Shown one piece after another: positions 8,613-17,299 of a stretch of DNA of 64,000 bases. The stretch comes from Brevibacillus brevis (lineage in GTDB: Bacteria; Bacillota; Bacilli; Brevibacillales; Brevibacillaceae). The position numbers were made by a program, and so were the translations under genes. The notes beneath the pieces were generated by a model. That model worked only from the letters and a program-made list of their open reading frames with translations. It was not told the origin of the DNA and searched no databases. Position 1 is the stretch's first letter. Each line of letters starts with the position of its first letter. The stretch is taken from positions 5,167,001-5,231,000 of the forward strand of contig NZ_LR134338.1 of the NCBI RefSeq assembly GCF_900637055.1, written 5' to 3'.

Positions 8613-9176
8613 TTATCGTGTAACAGGTTGATCTGTGCGCAACAGACGAGAAGCAATCAGTCGCTCGCGTACCTTGATGCCAATCAGAGAAGCCAGAACT
8701 GCTTTGACAACCCCTACAACGAGGAAAGGCGTTACACCAAAAGCGACAGCTTTATCCCATGGAATGTCCATGACGTATTTGAGCTGTACCGTACCGAAAG
8801 CGAGTGTAACAAACATGCCGATGATATTGGCGATAATAGCGTTTTTTAGGTTGAATCTTGTTTTCTCCAAGTAAAGTCCGGTCACATAAGCGGTGGCAAT
8901 AAACCCAAATATGTACCCGCCGGATTTTCCAACCAATATTTGCAATCCGCCTTTTGCCTCGCTGAATACAGGCAATCCGACTGCACCGAGCAAAACGTAA
9001 ATAACCAAAGCCAGTGTCCCGTATCGTCTTCCCAAAATGGTCGCCGTCAGCCCTACCGCTAACGTCTGCGCGGTAATCGGAATCAACGGCAAGGGAATCG
9101 TCACCTGCGACAATACCGCAGTCATTGCAGCAAAAATGGCAGAGAGCAATAGCCATCTCAAGCGTTCGTTTCTCAT
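8613..9176 (-). CDS. bioY: BioY biotin transporter substrate-binding membrane subunit
   Basis: A 187-aa protein with about six membrane helices and the BioY signature region (VLSQVTIPLPLIPITAQTLA, GLPVFSEAKGGLQILVGKSGGY). BioY is the S-component that captures biotin, alone or with an ECF energy-coupling module encoded elsewhere. GGAGG lies before the ATG, and a BirA-type operator lies 18-48 bp upstream. The gene is monocistronic, with its own terminator. Confidence 0.94.
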   Translation of the reverse strand: MRNERLRWLLLSAIFAAMTAVLSQVTIPLPLIPITAQTLAVGLTATILGRRYGTLALVIYVLLGAVGLPVFSEAKGGLQILVGKSGGYIFGFIATAYVTGLYLEKTRFNLKNAIIANIIGMFVTLAFGTVQLKYVMDIPWDKAVAFGVTPFLVVGVVKAVLASLIGIKVRERLIASRLLRTDQPVTR

Positions 9177-9193
9177 GCGTACTAGCCTCCGTT

Positions 9194-9224
9194 TTGTTAA
9201 CTAAAAATGTTATAAGGTTAACAA
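9194..9224 (-). promoter_or_regulatory. BirA operator upstream of bioY
   Basis: TTGTTAAC (9194-9201) and GTTAACAA (9217-9224) form a perfect inverted repeat with a 15-base spacer, the architecture of BirA sites. It predicts repression of bioY by biotin-loaded BirA. Confidence 0.88.
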
Positions 9225-9270
9225 AATAATAATACGCATCTGCGCTTTTGTAAATCCCCGTTCTGTCTGC

Positions 9271-9843
9271 TTACCTTTTCGCTTGTTGATCCATATGTAG
9301 CTGCAGCTTTTGAAGTGACTGAACCGTATGATCGATTAATTCGTTCAGGTCATCGATGTTGCCTTCATCAATTTTCCGATGAAAGTCCAGCGTCACCTGA
9401 TTGGTTATTTGCTTCGGCGGCCAATCGATTCGATGCTCCGCAAGCGTTGCCGATACTTTCTGTGAAATATACGGACGCTGCCCCCAGATATCATTGAGAA
9501 TCGATGTGATTTCTCTCGCTTCTGCGGGCACATCTCTGTAATTTTCCATCTGCAAGGTAAAATGGATGCAAATCGTACATCCGATATGATCTGTCAATGG
9601 CTGTTCTAGCTGCTCGGCTGCAATGTCAGCTAACTGGGTACGAAGTTGCATCTCAGCACGGACAGCTGTGTTATGCTCCTGTTGATCAGCCAGCTTGAAC
9701 TCGATCTGAAACTGTCGATGGAATGTAGCCATATCCATGACATCCGAGCGGCTCGTGATCGTGATTGCCCCTTCGAAGTCCCGGTCGTATACCGCACCTT
9801 CCAACACAACCCTGATATTGTCAAATACAAGCGGATGAAACAT
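9271..9843 (-). CDS. Conserved hypothetical protein, 190 aa
   Basis: A soluble, acidic protein without signal peptide or membrane helix. The N-terminal half looks beta-rich (FDNIRVVLEGAVYDRDFEGA) and the C-terminal half helical (NIDDLNELIDHTVQSLQKLQ). AAAGGAGG lies before the ATG. I do not recognise the family; orthologue-like style and a good ribosome binding site argue for a real gene. It is transcribed away from bioY, and a small membrane-protein gene diverges from its start. Confidence 0.7.
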   Translation of the reverse strand: MFHPLVFDNIRVVLEGAVYDRDFEGAITITSRSDVMDMATFHRQFQIEFKLADQQEHNTAVRAEMQLRTQLADIAAEQLEQPLTDHIGCTICIHFTLQMENYRDVPAEAREITSILNDIWGQRPYISQKVSATLAEHRIDWPPKQITNQVTLDFHRKIDEGNIDDLNELIDHTVQSLQKLQLHMDQQAKR

Positions 9844-9999
9844 CTCGCGCCCTCCTTTTTCTAGGCATTCGGGCCCTTTCTATTTTCAGTATATAGCATG
9901 CCTGCTTTCTACTTGTTTTGCAAGCGGACCGACTTCCCCATGGCGGCGCCTCCGGGAGAGTGGTACCATGAGAGTGATCCAACCTTTGAGGTGACAGCC

Positions 10000-10305
10000 A
10001 TGTTTTTAATCGGAATTCTAATCGTCGTTGCAATCCTTGGTGAAATTATTCATCGTTTGAATCCATGGAAAAAGCCAGAACCTGACTATGAGGATCTCGT
10101 CGCCCAAATAAAACAGACAGACTGGTACCAGGAGTTGTCTCGTGATCAGGCGTGTCGTTACGTTCTGGACAACGATCCGCATGTCCAAGCCTATTATGCG
10201 AGTACGTATGAAGCCAAACGTCTCCTTACACAGGAAGGCTTTCAATTGGGGCTGATTGATTACGTCAAGCAGGAAGCCGCAAAGCACGCCGATAAACCGC
10301 GCTGA
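10000..10305 (+). CDS. Small membrane-anchored hypothetical protein, 101 aa
   Basis: One N-terminal membrane helix (MFLIGILIVVAILGEIIHRL) is followed by an 80-residue charged cytoplasmic part. The frame opens further upstream, but the ATG at 10000 has GAGGTGA six bases before it and starts with the helix, so the longer form is unlikely. The family is not recognised. A terminator follows within a few bases. Confidence 0.65.
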   Translation: MFLIGILIVVAILGEIIHRLNPWKKPEPDYEDLVAQIKQTDWYQELSRDQACRYVLDNDPHVQAYYASTYEAKRLLTQEGFQLGLIDYVKQEAAKHADKPR

Positions 10306-10308
10306 CAT

Positions 10309-10341
10309 GCGAAAAAGCCGTTGTTATGGAACAGCGGCTTT
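10309..10341 (+). terminator. Terminator after the 10000 gene
   Basis: AAAAAGCCG pairs with CGGCTTTTTC across a loop that contains TTATGGAA. Confidence 0.8.
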
Positions 10342-10349
10342 TTCTTTGA

Positions 10350-10406
10350 ATCAAAAAACAGGTATACCTGCCATGGCTCATGCCCTGTGGTACACCTGTT
10401 TTATCC
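10350..10406 (-). terminator. Terminator of the YhfH-like gene
   Basis: On the minus strand AACAGGTGTACC pairs with GGTATACCTGTT and is followed by TTTTT; the loop contains a second small stem (CCATGG). Confidence 0.7.
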
Positions 10407-10422
10407 AGTATTCATGTTCGAC

Positions 10423-10584
10423 TTAGCGTTTTTGATGATAGTACTTGTAAGCGTCAAAGGATGCTTGCTCTTGGCAAGGTGCGCATTCTGTTGCATACGA
10501 TTCAGCTTGTTCGTGGATCATCTGACCGCAAGCAGCACAGCATTTTGCTTCGAGATTGCGAAAGAAAGTAGTGATCGGCGTCAT
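10423..10584 (-). CDS. yhfH: YhfH-like zinc-ribbon microprotein, 53 aa
   Basis: This short gene reads MTPITTFFRNLEAKCCAACG and continues with a second Cys pair. Cys15/16-xx-Cys19 and Cys34-xx-Cys37 make a two-knuckle zinc ribbon, and the arrangement NL..K.C..CG..IHEQ..SY....C..C matches small YhfH proteins of Bacillus. A purine-rich GGGGGG site lies about 8 bases upstream of the ATG, and a long-stem terminator follows. The role is unknown; metal binding is inferred from the cysteines. Confidence 0.8.
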   Translation of the reverse strand: MTPITTFFRNLEAKCCAACGQMIHEQAESYATECAPCQEQASFDAYKYYHQKR

Positions 10585-10765
10585 GATTAAAACCCCCCGT
10601 GTGTTATTATCTGTATTGTATTACAACAGCATCTGCTTTATAAAAGTTTGTTATAATACATTACGCCGATTTATCTTTCTCTCTCGCTCATTCTCTCTTC
10701 AATGCTCCTTTTTTCGCTGTATTCATACATTTTTGCAAATTCCGCATCTGTTGTAACACAAGGAC

Positions 10766-12013
10766 TTAAATCAGCAGGTTGAACAAATACGGATCATGTG
10801 TAATCTCTACATAGCGGATACCATGCTGCTTCATCCGACTGACTAATGGCTGATAGTCATCTTTGCATTTCATTTCAATACCAACCAGCGCTGGACCATT
10901 TTCTTTATTGTTCTTTTTCGTATACTCAAAACGTGTGATATCATCGTGCGGCCCCAATACTTTTTCCATAAACTCTCGCAAGGCTCCGGCACGCTGTGGG
11001 AAATTGATAACAAAATAGTGCTTCAAGCCCTCATGCAGCAGGGAGCGTTCCTTGATCTCTTGCATCCGGTCAATGTCGTTGTTTCCGCCGCTGATGACAC
11101 ACACTACGTTTTTTCCGGCGATTTGATCGCGGTAGTAATCGAGAGCGGCAATCGACAGGGCACCTGCTGGTTCTACGACGATGGCATTGCTGTTATACAA
11201 CTCCAAAATGGTTGTGCACACCTTGCCTTCTGGCACCAGCACGATGTCATCCAGCAGCTCCTGACAAATGTTCATCGTTAGCTGCCCCACTTGCTTGACG
11301 GCTGCACCATCGACAAACTTGTCAATTTCATCTAAGGTAACCACGTCGTTTTTCTCCAGTGCGGCTTGCATTGAAGCTGCTCCTGCCGGCTCCACACCAA
11401 TGATCTGCGTGTTCGGGCTAATGCCTTTTACGTACGTTCCCACACCCGCTGCCAATCCACCTCCGCCGATACTCATAAAGACAAAATCGGCTGGTTCTTC
11501 CATGTCATTCATAATCTCCAGACCGACTGTTCCTTGTCCGGCTACCACTAATGGATCGTCAAACGGATGAACAAAGGTCCGATCTTCCTGAATGCAATAC
11601 TTCATCGCCTCTGCAAATGAATCATCGAAGGTGTCACCGATCAATACAACTTCTACATAGGAGCCGCCAAACAGCTTGACCTGCGATATTTTTTGACGCG
11701 GGGTGGTCGCTGGCATAAAGATCGTGCCCTTGATTTGCAAATGGTTACACGAATAGGCTACACCCTGCGCATGATTGCCCGCACTCGCACAGACGACACC
11801 ACGCTCCCGCTCCATTGTGGAAAGATTCCGCATAAAATGATAAGCACCGCGGATTTTGAAGGAACGAACGACCTGCAAGTCTTCTCTTTTCAAATACACG
11901 TTGCAGCCGTATCGCTCAGACAGTACTTTGTTTTTTTGCAAGGGCGTCTTCTCCACCACGTCTTTCAATACGTGATTGGCTACTACGATGTCTTCCACTC
12001 TGACCGTATACAT
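10766..12013 (-). CDS. ilvA: Threonine dehydratase (threonine ammonia-lyase)
   Basis: This 415-aa PLP enzyme converts threonine to 2-oxobutanoate, the first step to isoleucine. The PLP-binding Lys lies in SFKIRGAYHF, the phosphate-binding glycine loop in SIGGGGLAAG, and the C-terminal ~85 residues form an ACT-like regulatory domain, the short form typical of Bacillus IlvA. The ATG at 12011-12013 has AGGAGG nine bases upstream; a longer frame adds 15 unlikely residues. Expression is under an isoleucine T-box. Confidence 0.95.
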   Translation of the reverse strand: MYTVRVEDIVVANHVLKDVVEKTPLQKNKVLSERYGCNVYLKREDLQVVRSFKIRGAYHFMRNLSTMERERGVVCASAGNHAQGVAYSCNHLQIKGTIFMPATTPRQKISQVKLFGGSYVEVVLIGDTFDDSFAEAMKYCIQEDRTFVHPFDDPLVVAGQGTVGLEIMNDMEEPADFVFMSIGGGGLAAGVGTYVKGISPNTQIIGVEPAGAASMQAALEKNDVVTLDEIDKFVDGAAVKQVGQLTMNICQELLDDIVLVPEGKVCTTILELYNSNAIVVEPAGALSIAALDYYRDQIAGKNVVCVISGGNNDIDRMQEIKERSLLHEGLKHYFVINFPQRAGALREFMEKVLGPHDDITRFEYTKKNNKENGPALVGIEMKCKDDYQPLVSRMKQHGIRYVEITHDPYLFNLLI

Positions 12014-12066
12014 ATATATGTTCCTCCTAAATAACTTCTCTTTTGTAGTAAGGACCAAACCAAATC

Positions 12067-12362
12067 AAAAAGCCCCCGCCCCAACCAGCTACGCACAATT
12101 TGCGCACGGCTGGCTGAGGCGAGGGCATCGCGGTACCACTCAGCTTCTCTGTCTTCCTCACGAAAAACAGACTTAGGCAGTTCACTATGAAACTCCCGTC
12201 CGATAACGAGGACGAATTCGTTGTCCTATACTCACTGGCTAGACAAGCTGATTTTCCAGGACAATGCTCCAAGGTGATTTTCAAAACAGGCTTGCGGCCA
12301 TTCTTTCAGCACGGGGAACGGCTCTCTGCACGCTGCTTACTGTTTCTACTCTTCCTTTTCAA
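12067..12362 (-). promoter_or_regulatory. T-box leader of ilvA, isoleucine specifier
   Basis: Read on the minus strand, the leader has the AGAGAGCCG and GAAAGAATGG blocks of stem I, a specifier ATC (12276-12278, Ile) followed by ACC, the T-box GAGTGGTACCGCGATGCCC (12123-12141), and a strong terminator at 12067-12126 (GCCCTCGCCTCAGC paired with GCTGGTTGGGGCGGGGGC, then TTTTT). Uncharged tRNA-Ile should favour the antiterminator and switch ilvA on. Confidence 0.95.
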
Positions 12363-12397
12363 CGCTCATACATACGAACTATTCGAATTAGTTAAAC

Positions 12398-12426
12398 ATT
12401 CTACGCCGAAACCCACAAGTTGTCAA
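12398..12426 (-). promoter_or_regulatory. Sigma-A promoter of the ilvA T-box transcript
   Basis: On the minus strand TTGACA (12426-12421), 17 bases, TAGAAT (12403-12398). Transcription would start about 30 bases before T-box stem I. Confidence 0.85.
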
Positions 12427-12502
12427 TCTTCTTGTTATTTGGCAGGAAAGCAATGACAAAAATCCGAATGGATACACAAGCAATCGATCGGAGGTGACTT
12501 TA

Positions 12503-13939
12503 TTGAGAAGCTACAGCCGCGAACAACTTCACTCTTCTAACGAGACAACTGCGCAACACAAAACTTTTTCGGGACAAAAGCAAGCACACCTTCTCTCTCT
12601 GGCTTCCAGAGACGCACTCGCACCTGCACAGGTCATGCAGCTCCAACAAAGCATGGGCAATCAAGCAGTCCTACAATTGCTTCGGAAAAAAGTGATTCAG
12701 CCTCAGAAAAATGAAACAGGCATGCCCGATACGCTGAAATCTGGCTTGGAAAGACTTTCTGGAATTGATTTGTCTGATGTAAAAGTACACTATCAGTCGG
12801 AAAAACCGAAGCAGATCGGGGCGTTGGCCTACGCACAAGGCACTGATATTCATTTGGCGCCCGGTCAGGAACAGCATCTTCCCCACGAAGGCTGGCATAT
12901 TGTCCAACAGATGCAGGGACGTGTAAAGCCTACGCTGCAAATGCAGGATTCAGGTGTTGCGGTTAATGATGAGGTGGGGCTAGAAGACGAAGCCGATCAG
13001 ATGGGGGCCAAAGCTTTGCTGGTGGGTGATCCTGTAATTGATTCGGGTGATTCTCAAACTCTTGCAACTATTTCACCGCCAGCCAGCAAACCGATACAGG
13101 GAGTTTGGGCGACGATACCGGGTATAGCGAGCAAGGTTAATTTAAAAACGTTGACAGGAGAATTTTCCGCATCCGGCAAACAGCTTTACTTGCTTTCTGA
13201 AACCCGACAAAAATACGAGGAAGTTTCCAAAATAGGTGATGAACTGATCGTCAAGCCTTACGTTGAACCGGTTACTGCCTCCAAAATCCGTCCTTTTTAT
13301 CAAAGTTGGACTCCTGCCCAGACGACCAACCTATCCATAGACAGTGGATTTGGGCCAGTAGGTGCTATGCATAATCGTAGTGCCCCCTATCTAACGTCCA
13401 AGCAAGAGGATTTTGGAGGCGCGAAACTAAGGACTACTTACAAAGATTTTATCAGGGGATTACGAGACGGGAGGAATACATCAAAAGACGATGCTACTCT
13501 GGCAAGAGCCCTACTCAATGAAGATATCACCCTATTAGATTCCGACCTGCAAAAGCGAGCTGCCGCTATGTTGAGCACAACCGTTAACCTGGCGGAAGAA
13601 TGGCGAAAGCATGGGGCAAGCAAAATTTATCGTTCACTCCTAAGGCGAATCATAGCGGAAAAAGCCACTTTTGATGACTTCTTACGAGATTTTGAATTCA
13701 TACAAAGCGCTGATGCAGGGCGTCAACAGGTAGCTCGTTATCAAGATTATTTCGATGGGGAAATGGACTACGAAGATTTGACTCCCAGAGATCAAGCGAT
13801 AATCGATCATATGTCCCCTATCCGTGAAGACGATTTCAGCTCGGATGATGAACAACGTGAGGAAAAAAAGCTGAAATCGAAGGAACGGCTATTTGCAAAG
13901 CGCTACCACCAAGAAGATGAGGATGATGGGAACAGCTAG
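12503..13939 (+). CDS. DUF4157 (eCIS core domain) protein with unknown C-terminal domain
   Basis: I favour the TTG at 12503, eight bases after GGAGG, over a GTG at 12494 that lies inside that site; this gives 478 aa. Residues about 65-185 form a DUF4157 domain: SGIDLSDVKVHYQSEKP, GTDIHLAPGQ, the metallopeptidase-like HEGWHIVQQMQG (HExxH) and EDEADQMGAKAL. DUF4157 proteins travel with extracellular contractile injection systems and often carry variable effector domains. The remaining ~290 residues end in a very acidic tail and match nothing I know. There is no signal peptide, and no phage-tail-like gene lies in this window. Confidence 0.85.
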   Translation: MRSYSREQLHSSNETTAQHKTFSGQKQAHLLSLASRDALAPAQVMQLQQSMGNQAVLQLLRKKVIQPQKNETGMPDTLKSGLERLSGIDLSDVKVHYQSEKPKQIGALAYAQGTDIHLAPGQEQHLPHEGWHIVQQMQGRVKPTLQMQDSGVAVNDEVGLEDEADQMGAKALLVGDPVIDSGDSQTLATISPPASKPIQGVWATIPGIASKVNLKTLTGEFSASGKQLYLLSETRQKYEEVSKIGDELIVKPYVEPVTASKIRPFYQSWTPAQTTNLSIDSGFGPVGAMHNRSAPYLTSKQEDFGGAKLRTTYKDFIRGLRDGRNTSKDDATLARALLNEDITLLDSDLQKRAAAMLSTTVNLAEEWRKHGASKIYRSLLRRIIAEKATFDDFLRDFEFIQSADAGRQQVARYQDYFDGEMDYEDLTPRDQAIIDHMSPIREDDFSSDDEQREEKKLKSKERLFAKRYHQEDEDDGNS

Positions 13940-14002
13940 CTCACGTCAAGTTCCCGCCCCTCCGATAACAGCCACGACATCGTAATCAGTAGCGGCACAC
14001 AA

Positions 14003-14055
14003 CAAAAAACGGGTTCCCTTTCGAGCGATTGCACTCAAAACGGTACCCGTTTTTC
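14003..14055. terminator. Bidirectional terminator between convergent genes
   Basis: AAAAACGGGT pairs with ACCCGTTTTT; A and T tracts flank both sides, so it can serve the 12503 gene and the minus-strand 14069 gene. Confidence 0.8.
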
Positions 14056-14068
14056 TATTCCCTACATC

Positions 14069-14410
14069 CTATACAGCTTCGTAAATTGCTTCGTAACGCT
14101 TGCCGATTTCTTCATCAGTCAAACCAGCTTCACGCAGACGGCCGATCAGTGCATTTGCCCAAATCTCAGTGCGCTGCGCCATTTTCGCGTATTTTTTCGC
14201 TTCCTTGATTTTGCGCTTGGAGCGATCTTCACCGTTTGACTTGAGGTTGTCGAGGATGAACAGCATGTGCATCGTATCTTCCTCGTTCAACGTCTGCCAG
14301 CTATCGTTTAGAAACGCAGTTACCTTTTTGTAGTAGCCATCAAACTCGTCAAAAGAAATCTCAGTATCCATGTTGAGATATTCTTTCATTTTTTCAAATA
14401 GATCTTGCAT
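14069..14410 (-). CDS. Hypothetical protein, 113 aa
   Basis: A small, charged, mostly helical soluble protein (NEEDTMHMLFILDNLKS, KIKEAKKYAKMAQR, GLTDEEIGKRYEAIYEA). GAGGGAG lies about 10 bases before the ATG. No motif or family recognised. It is convergent with the DUF4157 gene and shares its terminator. Confidence 0.65.
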   Translation of the reverse strand: MQDLFEKMKEYLNMDTEISFDEFDGYYKKVTAFLNDSWQTLNEEDTMHMLFILDNLKSNGEDRSKRKIKEAKKYAKMAQRTEIWANALIGRLREAGLTDEEIGKRYEAIYEAV

Positions 14411-14590
14411 CTAGCGTCACAACTCCCTCATTATTCTCCGCACTATTATAACAAAAACAACGCTGGACAGGAAGTTGCCATTATCTGTGAGGCTTTGAGA
14501 GACACCCGACACCCTCTCGCAAGCATGCATCCTCTCTCGTAATGCTCTATAATAGGGAAATACTGAATTGCTTTGAGGAGAACGGAACAG

Positions 14591-15976
14591 ATGACAACGC
14601 ATAAAAAAGAACAAGACGCCAGCATCCGTGTCGGCCAGCAAATGACGCTCACGATCAAGAGCTTGGGCATTAATGGCGAAGGGATTGGCTATTTTAAAAG
14701 AAAAATCGTTTTCGTAGAGGGTGCCCTCCCTGGCGAGGTCGTCCATGCTGAAGTGACCGAGGCAAGGGAAAAATACGCGACCGCGCGTCTTTTACGAGTT
14801 GTTGAAAAATCAGCATCTCGCACGAAGCCCCCCTGTCCAGTCTATGCGGAGTGTGGCGGATGCAGCTTGCAGCACATGGATTATGCCGCACAGCTCGCGA
14901 GCAAGCAGGAAATCGTCATCGAGTCACTGCGCAAGTACGCTCGACTGAATCAGCCACCAGTCTCCCCTACGATCGGTATGGATAATCCGTGGTCGTATCG
15001 AAATAAAGCACAGTTTCAGGTGGGCAAGGAAAAAGGCAAGCTCATCGCTGGACTGTATCAAACAGGCAGCCACAAGCTCGTCAACTTGGAAGGCTGTCAG
15101 GTGCAGCATGAAGCGACAACGAAAATCGTCCAGACAGCGAAGCAAATCATCGAGGAGCTCGGAATTCCGATCTACGACGAGAAAAAACGGACGGGCGTCA
15201 TCCGCACGATCGTAGCTCGGGTTGCTTTTGCTACGGGCGAAACGCAGCTAACACTCGTAACGGCTACCCCAGAAATTCCACGGGTGAAAGAGCTGCTTTT
15301 GGAGCTCCGTACGAGACTGCCCGAGCTGGTAGGCATCGCGCAAAATGTAAACACGCAAAAAACGTCACTCGTTTTTGGTGACAAGACAGTATCCTTATGG
15401 GGCAAGGCTTCCATTGCTGAAAAGCTGGGTGAGCTGTCCTTCGACTTGTCGGCTCGTGCCTTCTTCCAATTGAATCCCGAGCAGACACAAAAGCTGTACA
15501 ATCAGGTGAAAACGGCTGCTGGACTGACCGGAAAAGAACTCGTGCTCGATTTGTATTGCGGGACAGGGACGATTGGCTTGTGGCTCGCTCCTTATGCCCG
15601 CGAGGTTCGCGGGATCGAGCTGATTCCAGAGGCTGTCGAGGATGCCAATCGCAATGCAGAGCGTAACCAAGCAGCGAACGCCAGCTTTCACGTGGGGCGT
15701 GCCGAGGTCTTAATGCCAAAATGGGCTAAACAAGGGACTCGACCGGATGTCGTCGTAGTGGACCCGCCGCGGACTGGGCTGGATGATGCGCTGATTCGTT
15801 CCTTGTTGGATGTGCAGCCGAAGAAGATTGTGTATGTGTCTTGTAATCCTTCTACGCTGGCGAAGGATGTTGGGAAGCTGATGCAGCGTTATGAGTTAAA
15901 GAGTGTGCAGCCGGTGGATATGTTCCCGCATACGGCGCATGTGGAATCTGTGGCTTTACTGGTGAGGGACGTGTAG
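14591..15976 (+). CDS. rlmD: 23S rRNA (uracil-5-)-methyltransferase, RlmCD/RumA family
   Basis: The 461-aa protein has an N-terminal TRAM domain (about 14-75; SLGINGEGIGYF), a [4Fe-4S]-type cysteine cluster (CPVYAECGGCSLQH), the SAM-binding motif DLYCGTGTIGLW, and catalytic motifs VDPPRTGLD and VSCNPSTLAKD, whose Cys is the nucleophile on C6 of uracil. The ATG at 14591 follows GAGGAGA; the longer frame begins inside that site. Firmicute orthologues methylate U747 and U1939; which is used here cannot be told. Confidence 0.94.
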   Translation: MTTHKKEQDASIRVGQQMTLTIKSLGINGEGIGYFKRKIVFVEGALPGEVVHAEVTEAREKYATARLLRVVEKSASRTKPPCPVYAECGGCSLQHMDYAAQLASKQEIVIESLRKYARLNQPPVSPTIGMDNPWSYRNKAQFQVGKEKGKLIAGLYQTGSHKLVNLEGCQVQHEATTKIVQTAKQIIEELGIPIYDEKKRTGVIRTIVARVAFATGETQLTLVTATPEIPRVKELLLELRTRLPELVGIAQNVNTQKTSLVFGDKTVSLWGKASIAEKLGELSFDLSARAFFQLNPEQTQKLYNQVKTAAGLTGKELVLDLYCGTGTIGLWLAPYAREVRGIELIPEAVEDANRNAERNQAANASFHVGRAEVLMPKWAKQGTRPDVVVVDPPRTGLDDALIRSLLDVQPKKIVYVSCNPSTLAKDVGKLMQRYELKSVQPVDMFPHTAHVESVALLVRDV

Positions 15977-16045
15977 GCCCCAAATAAACCCATGCTATTC
16001 ATAATAAACTCGTGCTAAAAATTGAATAAAGACGTGATAAAATCC

Positions 16046-16098
16046 GGGAATGGATAAAGGGGAAAACCCAGAGCCATCAAGCCATTCCCCTGTTTTTG
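16046..16098 (+). terminator. Terminator after the rRNA methyltransferase gene
   Basis: GGGAATGG (16046-16053) pairs with CCATTCCC (16082-16089), followed by a T-rich run. The loop is long and holds GGGGAAAACCC. Confidence 0.7.
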
Positions 16099-16155
16099 TA
16101 TCAAAATAATATACACTACCTATGGAGGGTAACGCCTCAATAATTTGGAGGATAT

Positions 16156-16860
16156 ATGTTAAAAGAAAATATTTTAATAGATGATATTCCTGCTATTTTG
16201 TGGGGAAACGACAGCACGGAAATATTTATTGCTGTACATGGCAATATGTCTTCAAAATCAGATATTCCGATTCGTATTCTAGCCGAAAAAGTTGTTCCAT
16301 TGGGCTATCAAGTGCTCAGTTTTGATTTGCCTGAACACGGCGATAGAAAAAATAGTTCTAAGCTTTGTAAAGTGCAAAACTGCGTTTCTGATTTGAAGAA
16401 GGTTTTTGAATTTGCACACACGAAATCAAATACTATCAGCCTATGGGCAAATAGTATGGGAGCATATTTTAGCTTGTTAGCTTATAAAGATGAAGTTTTA
16501 AAGCAAAGCCTATTTCTTTCACCTGTTTTAGACATGAGCCGAATGATTCAAAATATGATGAAATGGTTTGATATTACAGAAGAACATCTGTGCAGAGAAA
16601 AAGAAATATCTACACCTATTGGTCAAATCCTATATTGGGATTATTACCAGTATGTTATCAAGAATCCAATTATAAAATGGGATTCTCCAACTTCAATTTT
16701 ATATGGAAAAAAAGACGAACTGTGTGAGTATGATGTCATATCAACATTTATCACAAAATTTAATTGCAATCTTGCTGTTTCAAATGCTTCCGAGCATTAT
16801 TTTCACACAGAAGAAGATTTGACTATTTATGGAAAATGGCTCGAAAAGAATATCTTTTGA
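16156..16860 (+). CDS. Alpha/beta hydrolase, 234 aa, AT-rich
   Basis: A serine-hydrolase fold is visible: oxyanion region AVHGNMSSKSD, FDLPEHGDR, nucleophile elbow WANSMGAYFSLLAY (A-N-S-M-G, a variant of GxSxG), a late Asp in YGKKDELCEYD and catalytic His in ASEHYFHTEE. Substrate unknown. GGAGGATAT precedes the ATG. Codon use is clearly AT-richer than the rlmD gene upstream, which suggests acquisition by transfer. Confidence 0.85.
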   Translation: MLKENILIDDIPAILWGNDSTEIFIAVHGNMSSKSDIPIRILAEKVVPLGYQVLSFDLPEHGDRKNSSKLCKVQNCVSDLKKVFEFAHTKSNTISLWANSMGAYFSLLAYKDEVLKQSLFLSPVLDMSRMIQNMMKWFDITEEHLCREKEISTPIGQILYWDYYQYVIKNPIIKWDSPTSILYGKKDELCEYDVISTFITKFNCNLAVSNASEHYFHTEEDLTIYGKWLEKNIF

Positions 16861-16899
16861 TAAGAGCACGCTTAGATATTAGATAATCTGAAATCAAGA

Positions 16900-16953
16900 G
16901 ACTACGTTTTTAGGTTGACTTCCATGACCTACAGACTTAGCCTCTTTTTTATC
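16900..16953 (+). terminator. Possible terminator after the hydrolase gene
   Basis: An imperfect stem (AGAG.CTA...AGGT with ACCT...TAGCCTCT) is followed by TTTTTT. Confidence 0.45.
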
Positions 16954-17024
16954 ATGTCTATTCTGAAGTTAAACTCTCTTTTGCCAATCATTAAATAATC
17001 TCTAAAATAGGGGGCTACATGATA

Positions 17025-17053
17025 AAATACAAAGGACGGCTGTCTCAGCCGCC
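17025..17053 (-). terminator. Hairpin GGCGGCTG/CAGCCGTCC, possible minus-strand terminator
   Basis: On the minus strand the stem has a three-base loop and is followed by TTTGTATTTT. It would end a minus transcript that passes through repeat copy A. No minus-strand promoter was found. Confidence 0.45.
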
Positions 17054-17061
17054 CCGAAAGT

Positions 17062-17118
17062 GAGCAAATGCCATTCCTTTGGTTAAGGTTTGTACTCCCT
17101 GTCACCTCGACACATGTG
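17062..17118. repeat. 57-bp repeat, copy A
   Basis: By hand alignment it matches copy B (18445-18501) at 49 of 57 positions in the same orientation. On the minus strand both copies translate without a stop into similar peptides (TCVEVTGSTNLNQRNGICS here). Copies A and B lie on either side of the MerR-SDR pair. Confidence 0.7.
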
Positions 17119-17245
17119 GAGGCGGTTTCGTTGTTGACAAAGAAATAAGATTTGGATGCTAGATTCACCATTAACTAATACGGTAAAACCCAAGCTGATA
17201 TATTGCTTGGGTTATTATTTTTCTTGTGACCTTGCTCCTGTACCC

Positions 17246-17276
17246 TTGACCTTCACACGATGTGATGGTTTACACT
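17246..17276 (+). promoter_or_regulatory. MerR-type promoter with 19-bp spacer and dyad operator
   Basis: TTGACC (17246-17251), 19 bases, TACACT (17271-17276). The over-long spacer contains the dyad TCACA-CGA-TGTGA (17253-17265). Long spacers with a central dyad are the mark of MerR-family controlled promoters, and the next gene is a MerR regulator, so autoregulation is likely. Confidence 0.75.
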
Positions 17277-17299
17277 TTGTGATAGTAAATCAGCAAGAG

